Made by a program: the position numbers and the translations under genes | Virus record (IMG/VR): IMGVR_UViG_3300048033_000815 | Location: 1 to 42,717 of that record | DNA from: a virus | Reading direction: 5' to 3' (one strand) | Length of the DNA: 42,717 nt | The notes under the pieces: generated by a model | Databases searched by the model: none | What the model was told of the DNA's origin: nothing | Seen by the model: the letters and a program-made list of their open reading frames with translations, nothing else | Part shown: piece after piece, positions 7,461 through 13,239 of the stretch | How positions within the stretch are numbered: position 1 is the first letter of the stretch | Layout: the number at the start of each line of letters is the position of its first letter

Positions 7461-7610
7461 CTATGTGCAGTACACTGTGTGCGCAATCTCTGATCTAGTA
7501 ATACCTATGTCCCGTAATTCTGCATCACTCAAGTTCTGTAAGATCCAGTAATCGGCCCTACGCTGTTGTGATTCCTGCAATGTCTTTAGAATCTTCTTAA
7601 TAATACCCAT
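7461..7610 (-). CDS. DUF1127 small protein
   Basis: 49 residues with a strong ribosome binding site (AAGGAG, 9 bases before ATG). The C-terminal half LQNLSDAELRDIGITRSEI is a near-perfect DUF1127 signature, preceded by an Arg/Gln-rich helix (LQESQQRRADYW). DUF1127 proteins are abundant in alphaproteobacteria, and some have been linked to RNA turnover and phosphate or stress physiology. A phage copy could act on host RNA metabolism (inference). The 3' end of the gene is a tandem 14-bp repeat (GTACACTATGTGCA and a near copy at 7457-7484). It lies between the regulatory block and the GIY-YIG gene. Confidence 0.82.
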   Translation of the reverse strand: MGIIKKILKTLQESQQRRADYWILQNLSDAELRDIGITRSEIAHTVYCT

Positions 7611-7680
7611 AACAATAAGCTCCTTTTAGTTAATTGGCTATACCAGCAAGTATACCACCATTTAACTAAGGGGAGTTTTG

Positions 7681-8211
7681 CTATTTAATAATACCCGTTA
7701 TGCAGTCAACAGCATCCTCAACAGATGCCTTAAACCATTCATTATTACGATCAGAAGAAATAGACCCTACAGCCTTATGGGCCTTACGCTCAAGCTTCCT
7801 ACGATCATTACAATAAACAGAATACTGAAGCTCATAATCCCTAAATGGGCTAGAGGTTTGATAGCCATTAAGTCTATCATCCGCATCTATAGCCATTCCA
7901 ACTTTAACCCATTCAGGCCAAGCAGCATTCGTAATCACATAAACATAACCAGCCTTAGTGGTCTTGTAGTTCTGTAAGCCAGAAAACGCAGCATCGTTAA
8001 AGCTCTTATACCTACCCGGCTTATAAAGAGGATGAGACTTAGGGATATACTTACCGTTAACGTACATCCTTTTAGGGTTGTAGTTAGAGCTAATCTTATT
8101 CTCTCTAGACCTTTTACAGCTAATGCAGATGTAATAGTTTACCTTTTTAGCACTAAGGAGCCAGTTTTCCCCAGCTAGCAACTCAGTGTCGCATCGTATG
8201 CAGCACCGCAT
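7681..8211 (-). CDS. zinc-ribbon plus GIY-YIG (T5orf172/MUG113-like) protein
   Basis: 176 residues. The N terminus has CCIRCD and YYICISCKR, two CxxC knuckles about 24 residues apart, a zinc ribbon. From residue 88, GYVYVITN, WVKVGMAIDADDRLNGYQT, LERKAHKAVG and NEWFKASVEDAV follow the order of the T5orf172 branch of GIY-YIG nucleases, with GYVYV and VKVG in place of GIY and YIG. Arg112 (DDRL) and Glu138 (LERKAH) fit catalytic positions by eye. It could be a homing endonuclease or a DNA-damage/exclusion nuclease. It overlaps the upstream gene as TGATG. Confidence 0.72.
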   Translation of the reverse strand: MRCCIRCDTELLAGENWLLSAKKVNYYICISCKRSRENKISSNYNPKRMYVNGKYIPKSHPLYKPGRYKSFNDAAFSGLQNYKTTKAGYVYVITNAAWPEWVKVGMAIDADDRLNGYQTSSPFRDYELQYSVYCNDRRKLERKAHKAVGSISSDRNNEWFKASVEDAVDCITGIIK

Positions 8212-8564
8212 CAGTCTAGATCAAATAATCTACCTACAGCATTGGCGCTGTCCTCCACATATGAAGCCTTCTCACGAAGCTCCTCAGAACACCGTGATAG
8301 CTCATGCGCTACCATGTACATATGCTGATAGCCCTCTGGATCAGAGTACTCATCAGCCATGGTATTAACCACATCATCCAATGACACACGAACCTCTACA
8401 GGATCATCTTCATCTGCCGTGTAAATCACAGTCACAATGTAGCTATTACCATTACGGTCTACATCAAACTCATTCGTAATCTGGATGGGAACAGTTAGTT
8501 CTGCACTAACAAGCTTATCTTCAAAATCGGCCATAACGTAAGCCTTCAGTAAAACGTCAGACAT
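8211..8564 (-). CDS. 117-residue protein of unknown function
   Basis: I chose ATG 8564 (MSDVLLKAYVMADF) rather than ATG 8585 because the latter overlaps the expected transcription start of the promoter at 8586-8614; AGG sits 9 bases before the chosen ATG. The protein is acidic, with a beta-rich first half (VSAELTVPIQITNEF, NSYIVTVIYTADE) and a helical second half (HMYMVAHELSRCSEELREKA). No family recognised. First gene of a short operon with the GIY-YIG gene. Confidence 0.6.
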   Translation of the reverse strand: MSDVLLKAYVMADFEDKLVSAELTVPIQITNEFDVDRNGNSYIVTVIYTADEDDPVEVRVSLDDVVNTMADEYSDPEGYQHMYMVAHELSRCSEELREKASYVEDSANAVGRLFDLD

Positions 8565-8585
8565 ACGAATACGCCTGTAACTCAT

Positions 8586-8614
8586 AACCTAACTAAGTGG
8601 CACAACAAAGTCAA
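8586..8614 (-). promoter_or_regulatory. promoter with the shared TGCCACTTAGTTAGGTTATG element
   Basis: Minus strand TTGACT (8614-8609), 17-base spacer, TAGGTT (8591-8586). The 20-base element TGCCACTTAGTTAGGTTATG at 8602-8583 covers the spacer and -10 box. The same 20 bases, without a mismatch, sit in the integrase promoter at 13201-13220. Such a shared element is most simply an operator for a phage regulator; which protein binds it is unknown. Confidence 0.65.
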
Positions 8615-8620
8615 CAAGAG

Positions 8621-8660
8621 TTTGCAAAACTTTGCAAGAACTATGCTAACTTTGCAAACT
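8621..8660. repeat. four tandem 10-bp repeats (TTTGCAA type)
   Basis: TTTGCAAAAC, TTTGCAAGAA, CTATGCTAAC and TTTGCAAACT follow one another without spacers. The 10-bp period places each TTGCAA palindrome on the same helix face; the third copy is degenerate. They lie just upstream of the promoter at 8586-8614. They could be an array of regulator sites, or iterons of a replication or partition locus. No matching binding protein is visible. Confidence 0.7.
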
Positions 8661-9280
8661 TTAGTGTAGGGGAGTTGGCGATTTCTCACAGAGCTAAACA
8701 AAGGAGCGCCATACATGAGGTACTTTGCAGGTCCATTTTCCTGAAATTGGGTAGCATCTGTATACGGTACAGGTGGGGGGTGGGGTGGCGCATGCCCCGG
8801 CCTGATTTCGCCCGGTTCACCGCTAAAGCCCTTGTTTTTATGGGTTAAATTGTACCGGTATAACTACAAAGTATGTGGTGACGGGGCCAAAGCCCTTGGA
8901 AACAAGGAACAAAAGAAAGCAATTCAATTCTGATATTCTATAAAGCAAAGCCCCGAAGGAATAGCGCCGGGATCTGCGCCGCCATAGCGCCGGGGAATTG
9001 GCTTGCTAGTTTTTGTAGGGTGTTGCGGGGGCCGCTGCGGTGCATGTTATGCGCTGTGTTATGCGCTATGCTCTGCGCCACGATATGGCGGGGCAATGCT
9101 CTGCGCTCTGCTACATCCCCGGCGCTCTGCAATGCTCTGCGCTGCAATGCTCTGCGCTTGTGCTATTCCTTGCCCTGCTCTGCGCCGATCCTATGGCCTA
9201 AAGCTTTCGGCGGCGGTGATACCTGCCAAAGCATTGCACCGGGCTTGTGGTGGCTTGTTTGTGGTACGTTATAGCAGAAC
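8661..9280. other. 620-bp gene-free GC-rich stretch
   Basis: I see no supportable gene. The stretch has a G-rich run near 8774, repeated TAGCGCCGGG motifs near 8961-8996, and the CTCTGCGC repeat field at 9045-9185. Open frames that cross it are Cys/Ala/Leu-rich products of the repeats, with no good ribosome binding site. Composition (GCGCC, GCTCTGC words) is unlike the flanking phage genes. Confidence 0.6.
9045..9185. repeat. CTCTGCGC direct-repeat field
   Basis: CAATGCTCTGCGCT occurs exactly at 9094-9107, 9130-9143 and 9145-9158, with partial copies (TATGCTCTGCGCC at 9067-9079; CTGCTCTGCGCC near 9174-9185). Upstream, GTTATGCGCT occurs twice around 9046-9067. The spacing is irregular (36, then 15 bases). 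Possible meanings are an origin or maintenance site, a recombination relic or a structured RNA. Confidence 0.65.
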
Positions 9281-9313
9281 AACAAAAAGCCCCGCCGGTG
9301 AAGGCAGGGCTTT
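9281..9313 (-). terminator. intrinsic terminator of the accessory-island operon
   Basis: Read on the minus strand, AAAGCCCTGCC pairs with GGCGGGGCTTT (11 pairs, one G-U) around a 6-base loop, followed by TTTTTGTT. It is correctly oriented to stop leftward transcription of the nine genes at 9365-12543. Confidence 0.85.
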
Positions 9314-9364
9314 GAGGTGGTACGTTTGGCGCCGTTTAGGTTAGGCCAATGAGATTCAGTTTCA

Positions 9365-9529
9365 TTACACCCGCCCCCTTAAAGCTTTTGGTTTCCTGTT
9401 TATCCGTTTGGTTTTTGGTTTGCTGGTATTCACTACAGTTAAATCATGCGTGATGAACCGGGGGGCTTTCTTTCCCATTGCCCCGAAGCTTTTGGATTTA
9501 GCTTGTGCGCTTGTGTTAGTCGTTTTCAT
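9365..9529 (-). CDS. 54-residue basic protein, last gene of the island operon
   Basis: Starts MKTTNTSAQAKSKSFGAMG and ends with a Lys/Arg-rich tail (KTKRINRKPKALRGRV), so it is probably disordered and nucleic-acid binding. The gene is preceded by the island's shared leader (AAAACTGAAAAGGAAATGAC then CAA and ATG), which supports it as real. A 9-codon ORF overlaps its stop as TAATG but is too short to call. Function unknown. Confidence 0.6.
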   Translation of the reverse strand: MKTTNTSAQAKSKSFGAMGKKAPRFITHDLTVVNTSKPKTKRINRKPKALRGRV

Positions 9530-9550
9530 TTGGTCATTTCCTTTTCAGTT

Positions 9551-9760
9551 TTATTGAATTGAATTATGATCAAGCTGCGGCACATTTTCATAGAGATATT
9601 GAGCCACCAAATAGACCGCCATTTTGTGGTCACTTATCCCGCAATCTGCAAAAGTATCTTGCCCCACCTGCATAGTGGCGGCGGCAATTAAATCGGCATT
9701 GTCTGTCGATCTGTTGCGGCAATCAATTAAAGCTTTTTCGATTTTGTTTTCTAGAGTCAT
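9551..9760 (-). CDS. 69-residue protein of unknown function
   Basis: Helical protein (TLENKIEKALIDCRN, DLIAAATMQVGQD, HKMAVYLVAQYLYEN) with no recognised domain. It carries the shared leader (AACTGAAAAGGAAATGACCT before AATG) and is followed after 21 bases by the next gene. Codon choice matches the other island genes rather than the phage core. Confidence 0.65.
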   Translation of the reverse strand: MTLENKIEKALIDCRNRSTDNADLIAAATMQVGQDTFADCGISDHKMAVYLVAQYLYENVPQLDHNSIQ

Positions 9761-9781
9761 TAGGTCATTTCCTTTTCAGTT

Positions 9782-9883
9782 TTAAGTTAGGCCTAAGCCA
9801 TAAGCGACATAGAGGGCGATAAGGGGGGTAGCGAATACCGCCACCGCCCCGATGCAATCACCTATTAGATCAAGCCAGCGCAT
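9782..9883 (-). CDS. 33-residue single-pass membrane peptide
   Basis: The ATG lies inside the last codons of the DUF932 gene (14-base overlap). The peptide MRWLDLIGDCIGAVAVFATP continues with a hydrophobic stretch to its end (LYVAYGLGLT), one membrane helix. Similar short peptides (short polar start, LIGD..GA, one helix) occur in my memory of alphaproteobacterial prophages. Coding here rests on the overlap and the clean hydrophobic pattern. Confidence 0.5.
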   Translation of the reverse strand: MRWLDLIGDCIGAVAVFATPLIALYVAYGLGLT

Positions 9884-10757
9884 CGGCCAGATCCCAAAGC
9901 TTGCGGTTCACGTCGATTGTTTTCGGCAATGATGTAATTGCTTTTGACTTGCGCAATTTCCATCCCTGCCCGGTTTCCTTGGCTCTGCTAGTAAGTGAGA
10001 CAATGGAAGGGCCGCCCCGCATGATGTTTTCTTGAATGCGGTTGAATACCAGCCAAGCGGTGGGGCCGTGGTCTGCGTATCGATTGGCTTGGAACATATC
10101 TCGAACCGTGCCGTGGTCAAAGTATGCGCCCGGTTTAGCTTGCTCCGGCTGCATGTTACCGCCGGCCATATCTTGCGGCATTTGTTCCCACCGCAGGGCG
10201 GCGGCATTGTAAGCAAAATCCATGGCCGATTCATTATCAACCGTGGTCTCTTGCAATGTACTGACCCGATCCATCATGCGGGGCAGATTGGCGGCGGTAT
10301 CTTTGAGCATAGTTTCAAAGCCGTTTGCGGTGGTGTGGCTGTGCCGCATTTTGCTTTGAAAGCCATTTCCCGCCACGATTCCATTGCTGCAAATGAACCG
10401 AAAACAGCCTGAGTACAATTTCAGCGCCGATTTAGCATCATGTGAATTATACAAAATGATTTCCGGGCGAGAGTCTTTGTTGTTCTCGTTTAAATCCCGA
10501 TCGTGCGCAAAGCTGATTGCATGCATGGCATAGGGCCGGTGCGAAGCTTTGCGGCTGGGGCGCTGCGTGGCTTGCGTTGGGCGGAAACCATAGTCGCCAA
10601 GTATCTGCATGGCTTGCATTGTATTGATGAAACCATAGCGGCCAGAAGTTTCCGGGGCGGCGGTTTCTGTTAACACCGCCGGGCAGATTTCGGCAATGTC
10701 TGACAATTCCATAGCGGCGGCGGTTTCTTTGCGGGTGATTATTAGGTCTAAAGGCAT
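9870..10757 (-). CDS. DUF932 (phage/plasmid-like) protein
   Basis: 295 residues. The central KLYSGCFRFICSNGIVAGN, the helical C-terminal half (HGTVRDMFQANRYADHG, PTAWLVFNRIQENIMRGG) and ELSDIAEICP near the start fit the DUF932/TIGR03299 family of phage and plasmid proteins. Their biochemical role is not established; they are often found on plasmids, integrative elements and phages. The gene has the shared leader (AACTGATAAGGAAACCGACC before AAATG). It is the largest gene of the island and, with the Gp88-like gene, marks the island as a mobile-element module. Confidence 0.82.
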   Translation of the reverse strand: MPLDLIITRKETAAAMELSDIAEICPAVLTETAAPETSGRYGFINTMQAMQILGDYGFRPTQATQRPSRKASHRPYAMHAISFAHDRDLNENNKDSRPEIILYNSHDAKSALKLYSGCFRFICSNGIVAGNGFQSKMRHSHTTANGFETMLKDTAANLPRMMDRVSTLQETTVDNESAMDFAYNAAALRWEQMPQDMAGGNMQPEQAKPGAYFDHGTVRDMFQANRYADHGPTAWLVFNRIQENIMRGGPSIVSLTSRAKETGQGWKLRKSKAITSLPKTIDVNRKLWDLADALA

Positions 10758-10834
10758 TTGGTCGGTTTCCTTATCAGTTTTAATCGCTGCGGATTGCAGC
10801 CCAACGCCCCCCGATGTTGCAGGGGGGCTAAGGG

Positions 10835-11050
10835 CTAGAATCTCTGCGGGTTTCTCAAGCGGTGTTCAAATTCTGCCACGGCTTCGGGGTTTCCTTTGGC
10901 GCATTCCAAACGCAAAGCCCCATCGGATATGCCAACAAAAGGCCCGGTGCGCTTAGGCTGTGGCTTAGGTTTTCTGCTACGTTTTCCGCAGATCAAATAA
11001 CCTTCGGGCGTGTATCCAATGTGATGGGTGGGTGTGAAATCATATGACAT
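10835..11050 (-). CDS. 71-residue protein of unknown function
   Basis: I chose ATG 11050 (MSYDFTPTHHIGYTPEG): it has GGGGG 8 bases upstream and sits one base after the stop of the preceding gene. The middle is basic (GKRSRKPKPQPKRTG); the end (ALRLECAKGNPEAVAEFEHR) is helical and resembles short tails of phage HTH-like proteins, though no family is certain. A strong GC hairpin (GCCCCCC...GGGGGGC, 10818-10840) follows the gene. Confidence 0.6.
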   Translation of the reverse strand: MSYDFTPTHHIGYTPEGYLICGKRSRKPKPQPKRTGPFVGISDGALRLECAKGNPEAVAEFEHRLRNPQRF

Positions 11051-11051
11051 A

Positions 11052-11228
11052 TTATTTGCCCCCTTTTGAAAACTGCAGGTCAAATGCGGCCTCTTTGATT
11101 GCGGCAATTTGTTTATCGGTCATTGCAGCCCGGAGCATTGCCTGCACTAGGCGCAAGAAAACTTCGGTGTTGTTGTCCTGCAGATATGTTGCCGCCATTT
11201 GCATTTGTTTGATTTGTGCTTTGGTCAT
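11052..11228 (-). CDS. 58-residue helical protein of unknown function
   Basis: MTKAQIKQMQMAATYLQDNN then TEVFLRLVQAMLRAAMTDKQ, an all-helical small protein. It has a variant of the shared leader (AAACCGAAGGGATCGACC before AAATG) and its stop lies one base before the next start, so translation is coupled. No family recognised. Confidence 0.6.
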   Translation of the reverse strand: MTKAQIKQMQMAATYLQDNNTEVFLRLVQAMLRAAMTDKQIAAIKEAAFDLQFSKGGK

Positions 11229-11246
11229 TTGGTCGATCCCTTCGGT

Positions 11247-11405
11247 TTAGATTTTTGTGATTTGAAAAAAGGCACAGTCGCTTTCGTGCATTTCCCAAGC
11301 TTTGCGCCAATCTTTGGCGGCATAGGCAATAGATTTTTTATTTGTGTAATCTTGCTCGAAAAAATCGCCGGTTTCCTCAAAGCGCCATTTAATAGTGAAA
11401 TTCAT
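11247..11405 (-). CDS. 52-residue protein of unknown function
   Basis: ATG 11405 is preceded by the island leader (GAAACCGAAGGAAACCGACC then A and ATG), which decides the start; longer in-frame extension is not needed. The peptide MNFTIKWRFEETGDFFEQDY ends in a helix (AYAAKDWRKAWEMHE). It resembles short 'integron-like' phage peptides only in size. Function unknown. Confidence 0.6.
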   Translation of the reverse strand: MNFTIKWRFEETGDFFEQDYTNKKSIAYAAKDWRKAWEMHESDCAFFQITKI

Positions 11406-11507
11406 TGGTCGGTTTCCTTCGGTTTCAAAGTTAAAGGGCAAAGCTTGCGCCCTGCCCTTACTTAATACCGATTCCCTGTCACAGTAAAGCCATTTTATTA
11501 TGCCAGT

Positions 11508-11544
11508 TAAAAAAGAGCGTCTGCCAGCCAAAACCACAGGCAGA
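11508..11544 (-). terminator. weak intrinsic terminator inside the island
   Basis: Read leftward, TCTGCC pairs with GGCAGA (6 pairs, 13-base loop), then CGCTCTTTTTT. It lies in the 170-bp gap between the 76-residue gene and the 52-residue gene, so the island operon may be partly punctuated. A second hairpin (AAGGGCA...TGCCCTT, about 11431-11457) follows it in the same gap. Confidence 0.5.
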
Positions 11545-11576
11545 AAAACCCCACTAATTGATAAACCGGGGCCACG

Positions 11577-11807
11577 CTATTCCGCCCCCTGTATTCTTTT
11601 GAGCATTTCGGCGGCGTTTAACCGAAACCAATTTTCGATCCCTAGTGACTCACTAAAAATCAACATGGTTTGCAGATTTTTTATATGATATTTTAATGAT
11701 GGTTGATCATCAAAACATGACTCTAAGAATTCATATTCATGGTTTAACATTTCCAACACATGGCAAGCTTGTTCCTGTGTCACTTTTATATTGATCATTT
11801 TTGACAT
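11577..11807 (-). CDS. 76-residue protein of unknown function
   Basis: Start at ATG 11807 (MSKMINIKVTQEQACHVLEM) is set by GGGGGGG about 8 bases upstream; longer extension into the preceding gene is unlikely. A beta-strand opening and two helices (LEMLNHEYEFLESCF, LRLNAAEMLKRI-like end) suggest a small globular protein. It follows the Gp88-like gene by 13 bases. No recognised family. Confidence 0.6.
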   Translation of the reverse strand: MSKMINIKVTQEQACHVLEMLNHEYEFLESCFDDQPSLKYHIKNLQTMLIFSESLGIENWFRLNAAEMLKRIQGAE

Positions 11808-11820
11808 TATTCCGCCCCCC

Positions 11821-12543
11821 CTACTCTGCGGCAATTGCATAGGCGGCGGGGCTTGTTTGCGCCGGGTCCACTAAAAAGGGCGATGTGGAATTTTTTGTGG
11901 CGGCGTTCCCTTTGATTCTTAAACCAACAATTTTCCCATGCGCTTTCAGGTTTTCTAAATCGCTTTTGTCCCCGTCGATAATTTCCCGCCCCATAAAATG
12001 ATTGCCCACCGGCACAAAGCCCCGGAAAACCACCGCCATTGGCGCATCGGTTTGCAATGCTCTTTCTACCTGCCTTTGATATTTGGGCGCATCGGAAAAC
12101 GAAAACATCAGGTCATAGTTTTCGGGAGTCTTGCCCAGCCGGTTTGCGCTTTTGCAATAATCATAAAATTTGGAGTTTGGGAAAGCTTGCGGGATTCCAT
12201 ATTTTTCCCATGGGATATCGCTTATTGTATTGAGCCGAAATGCGGCAAGCTTGCCTTGCTTTTCACAAAGCTTTTCAAATGCGGCAATTTCCTTTTTTAA
12301 CTGCGCAAGAAATGCGGCCCGGTCAAAATGCCAAAAATCGGTTTTGTTCTGCCTGCCCTTTGCCACGCTATTCATTTGGCCCCGGCCCGATGATTTGAGG
12401 CACAAAGTGAAACAATCGGCATTTGTGCTATTAGGGCAGATTTTAAAATCGGGCATTAATGACAAAGAGGCGATGCGGTATTCGGTGCCGGTTTGCGATT
12501 TGAGAATCTTTGTATTCCCGGCGGCTGTGTTTAATAGTTTCAT
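11821..12543 (-). CDS. Gp88-like (DUF7227-type) conserved phage protein
   Basis: 240 residues. The order ASLSLMPDFKICPNS, CFTLCLKSSGRGQM, AFRLNTISDIPWEKYG, FYDYCKSANRLGKT, MAVVFRGFVP and EIIDGDKSDLENL matches the 'gene product 88' group of phage and plasmid proteins of unknown biochemistry; three Cys near residues 36-48 may bind metal or an Fe-S cluster (inference). First gene of the island operon, with the shared leader (AACCGAAAAGGAAACCGACC before AATG). Often seen on mobile elements with DUF932-like genes. Confidence 0.7.
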   Translation of the reverse strand: MKLLNTAAGNTKILKSQTGTEYRIASLSLMPDFKICPNSTNADCFTLCLKSSGRGQMNSVAKGRQNKTDFWHFDRAAFLAQLKKEIAAFEKLCEKQGKLAAFRLNTISDIPWEKYGIPQAFPNSKFYDYCKSANRLGKTPENYDLMFSFSDAPKYQRQVERALQTDAPMAVVFRGFVPVGNHFMGREIIDGDKSDLENLKAHGKIVGLRIKGNAATKNSTSPFLVDPAQTSPAAYAIAAE

Positions 12544-12729
12544 TGGTCGGTTTCCTTTTCGGTTTCAATTGGCGGGCCTTTTTAGTTTTTGGTCGAAGCC
12601 CGCCGTTATTAAATCCGCAAGAAAACGATTCTAAAAGCATTAATTATTTTATTTTTTGGAAAAAACTCTGCCCCAATTTGTATATTTACTAATGCACATG
12701 GGTGTATATACATGTGTCCATGTAAATGA
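12544..12729. promoter_or_regulatory. AT-rich divergent control region with inverted repeats
   Basis: No gene. It separates the leftward island from the rightward early genes. It has a GGCGGGC...GCCCGCC hairpin (12571-12577 with 12598-12604) in the leader of the Gp88-like gene and the inverted repeat CACATG-10 bases-CATGTG (12695-12716). A TATAAT at 12735-12740 faces right, without a good -35 box. Probably holds promoters for both directions; exact sites are unclear. Confidence 0.45.
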
Positions 12730-12769
12730 GGTGTATAATGATTTGACGCCCGAGTAGTTTTGGAACAGA
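12730..12769. repeat. 40-bp imperfect direct repeat, copy 1
   Basis: Shares the core TGACGCCYGAGTAGTTTT and the surrounding context (about 31 of 40 bases by eye) with copy 2 at 12990-13029, in the same orientation, 260 bases apart. It contains TATAAT and lies ahead of the 57-residue gene. Possible roles: integrase arm sites, a regulator site or a duplicated promoter/leader. Confidence 0.65.
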
Positions 12770-12799
12770 ATGGAAACATTCTTAAAATGGAGTACTAAA

Positions 12800-12973
12800 A
12801 TGATTCTAACCGCCGTAGAGGCGCAAGAGCTTGGAGAAGCTTTGCTCGATGCCTCAGACGCCTTAATTAAAACAGATACAACACAATCAGTTATACTGTT
12901 GAACGACAAAGCTATCTCGGTTCCTACCGGTGATCATGTAGATGACTGGCCTACGGTGGCACATGTGAAGTAG
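12800..12973 (+). CDS. 57-residue protein, paralogue of the gene at 28644-28820
   Basis: ATG 12800 is chosen over ATG 12770 because GGAG lies 8 bases upstream. The N terminus MILTAVEAQELGEALLDASD matches MLLTARQAHDLGLALLDAS of the protein at 28644-28820, so both belong to one small-protein family I have seen in marine phages without known function. The rest is beta-rich and divergent. It is bracketed by the 40-bp repeats and followed by a terminator at 13031. Confidence 0.65.
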   Translation: MILTAVEAQELGEALLDASDALIKTDTTQSVILLNDKAISVPTGDHVDDWPTVAHVK

Positions 12974-12989
12974 TTTACTATATATATCA

Positions 12990-13029
12990 GGTACATAATC
13001 ATCTGACGCCTGAGTAGTTTTAAAACTAA
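12990..13029. repeat. 40-bp imperfect direct repeat, copy 2
   Basis: Second copy of the element at 12730-12769. Here the right end forms the perfect palindrome TAGTTTTAAAACTA (13014-13027) and runs directly into the terminator stem at 13031. It sits after the stop of the 57-residue gene. Confidence 0.65.
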
Positions 13030-13053
13030 GAGGCTCCTTTGGGAGCCTTTTTT
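13030..13053 (+). terminator. rightward intrinsic terminator
   Basis: AGGCTCC (13031-13037) pairs with GGAGCCT (13042-13048) around a 4-base loop, followed by TTTTT. It ends transcription from the 57-residue gene before the integrase promoter. Confidence 0.85.
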
Positions 13054-13092
13054 AATAAAAAAACCCCCCGCCGTCTGGAGAAGGGCGAGGGG
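13054..13092 (-). terminator. leftward intrinsic terminator, back to back with the previous one
   Basis: On the minus strand CCCCTCGCC pairs with GGCGGGGGG (9 pairs, one G-U, 11-base loop) and then a run TTTTTTTATT. It would stop transcripts arriving leftward from the integrase region and so insulates the island from the early arm. Confidence 0.75.
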
Positions 13093-13187
13093 CTAGGTGG
13101 GGAGGACGTAGTAGAAACACAGGAAGGGGTGCTTCTATAATCAGTATCAGTTAAGAACTGCAGAAATGCAATAGCTAATATTCATGA

Positions 13188-13217
13188 TTGACATCTCTTA
13201 TGCCACTTAGTTAGGTT
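13188..13217 (+). promoter_or_regulatory. int: integrase promoter with the shared 20-bp element
   Basis: Consensus TTGACA at 13188-13193, 18-base spacer, TAGGTT at 13212-13217. TGCCACTTAGTTAGGTTATG at 13201-13220 covers the spacer and -10 box and is identical to the element at 8583-8602. The leader is short: AGGAGG follows 5 bases later. Confidence 0.7.
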
Positions 13218-13239
13218 ATGTGTTAGGAGGACCATGACT

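Noticed and set aside
8597-8848. 83-codon plus-strand ORF
   Set aside because: It begins inside the promoter and 10-bp repeats; the protein pattern only mirrors the repeats.
9045-9185. CRISPR array
   Set aside because: Repeats are too short (14 bp), irregularly spaced and partly adjacent, and there are no cas genes.
9003-9344. Overlapping Cys/Ala/Leu-rich ORFs on the plus strand
   Set aside because: They are translations of the CTCTGCGC repeats in several frames, have no convincing ribosome binding site and cross the leftward terminator.
10032-10412. 126-codon plus-strand ORF opposite DUF932
   Set aside because: The DUF932 frame is well supported by family motifs; the opposite frame has none.
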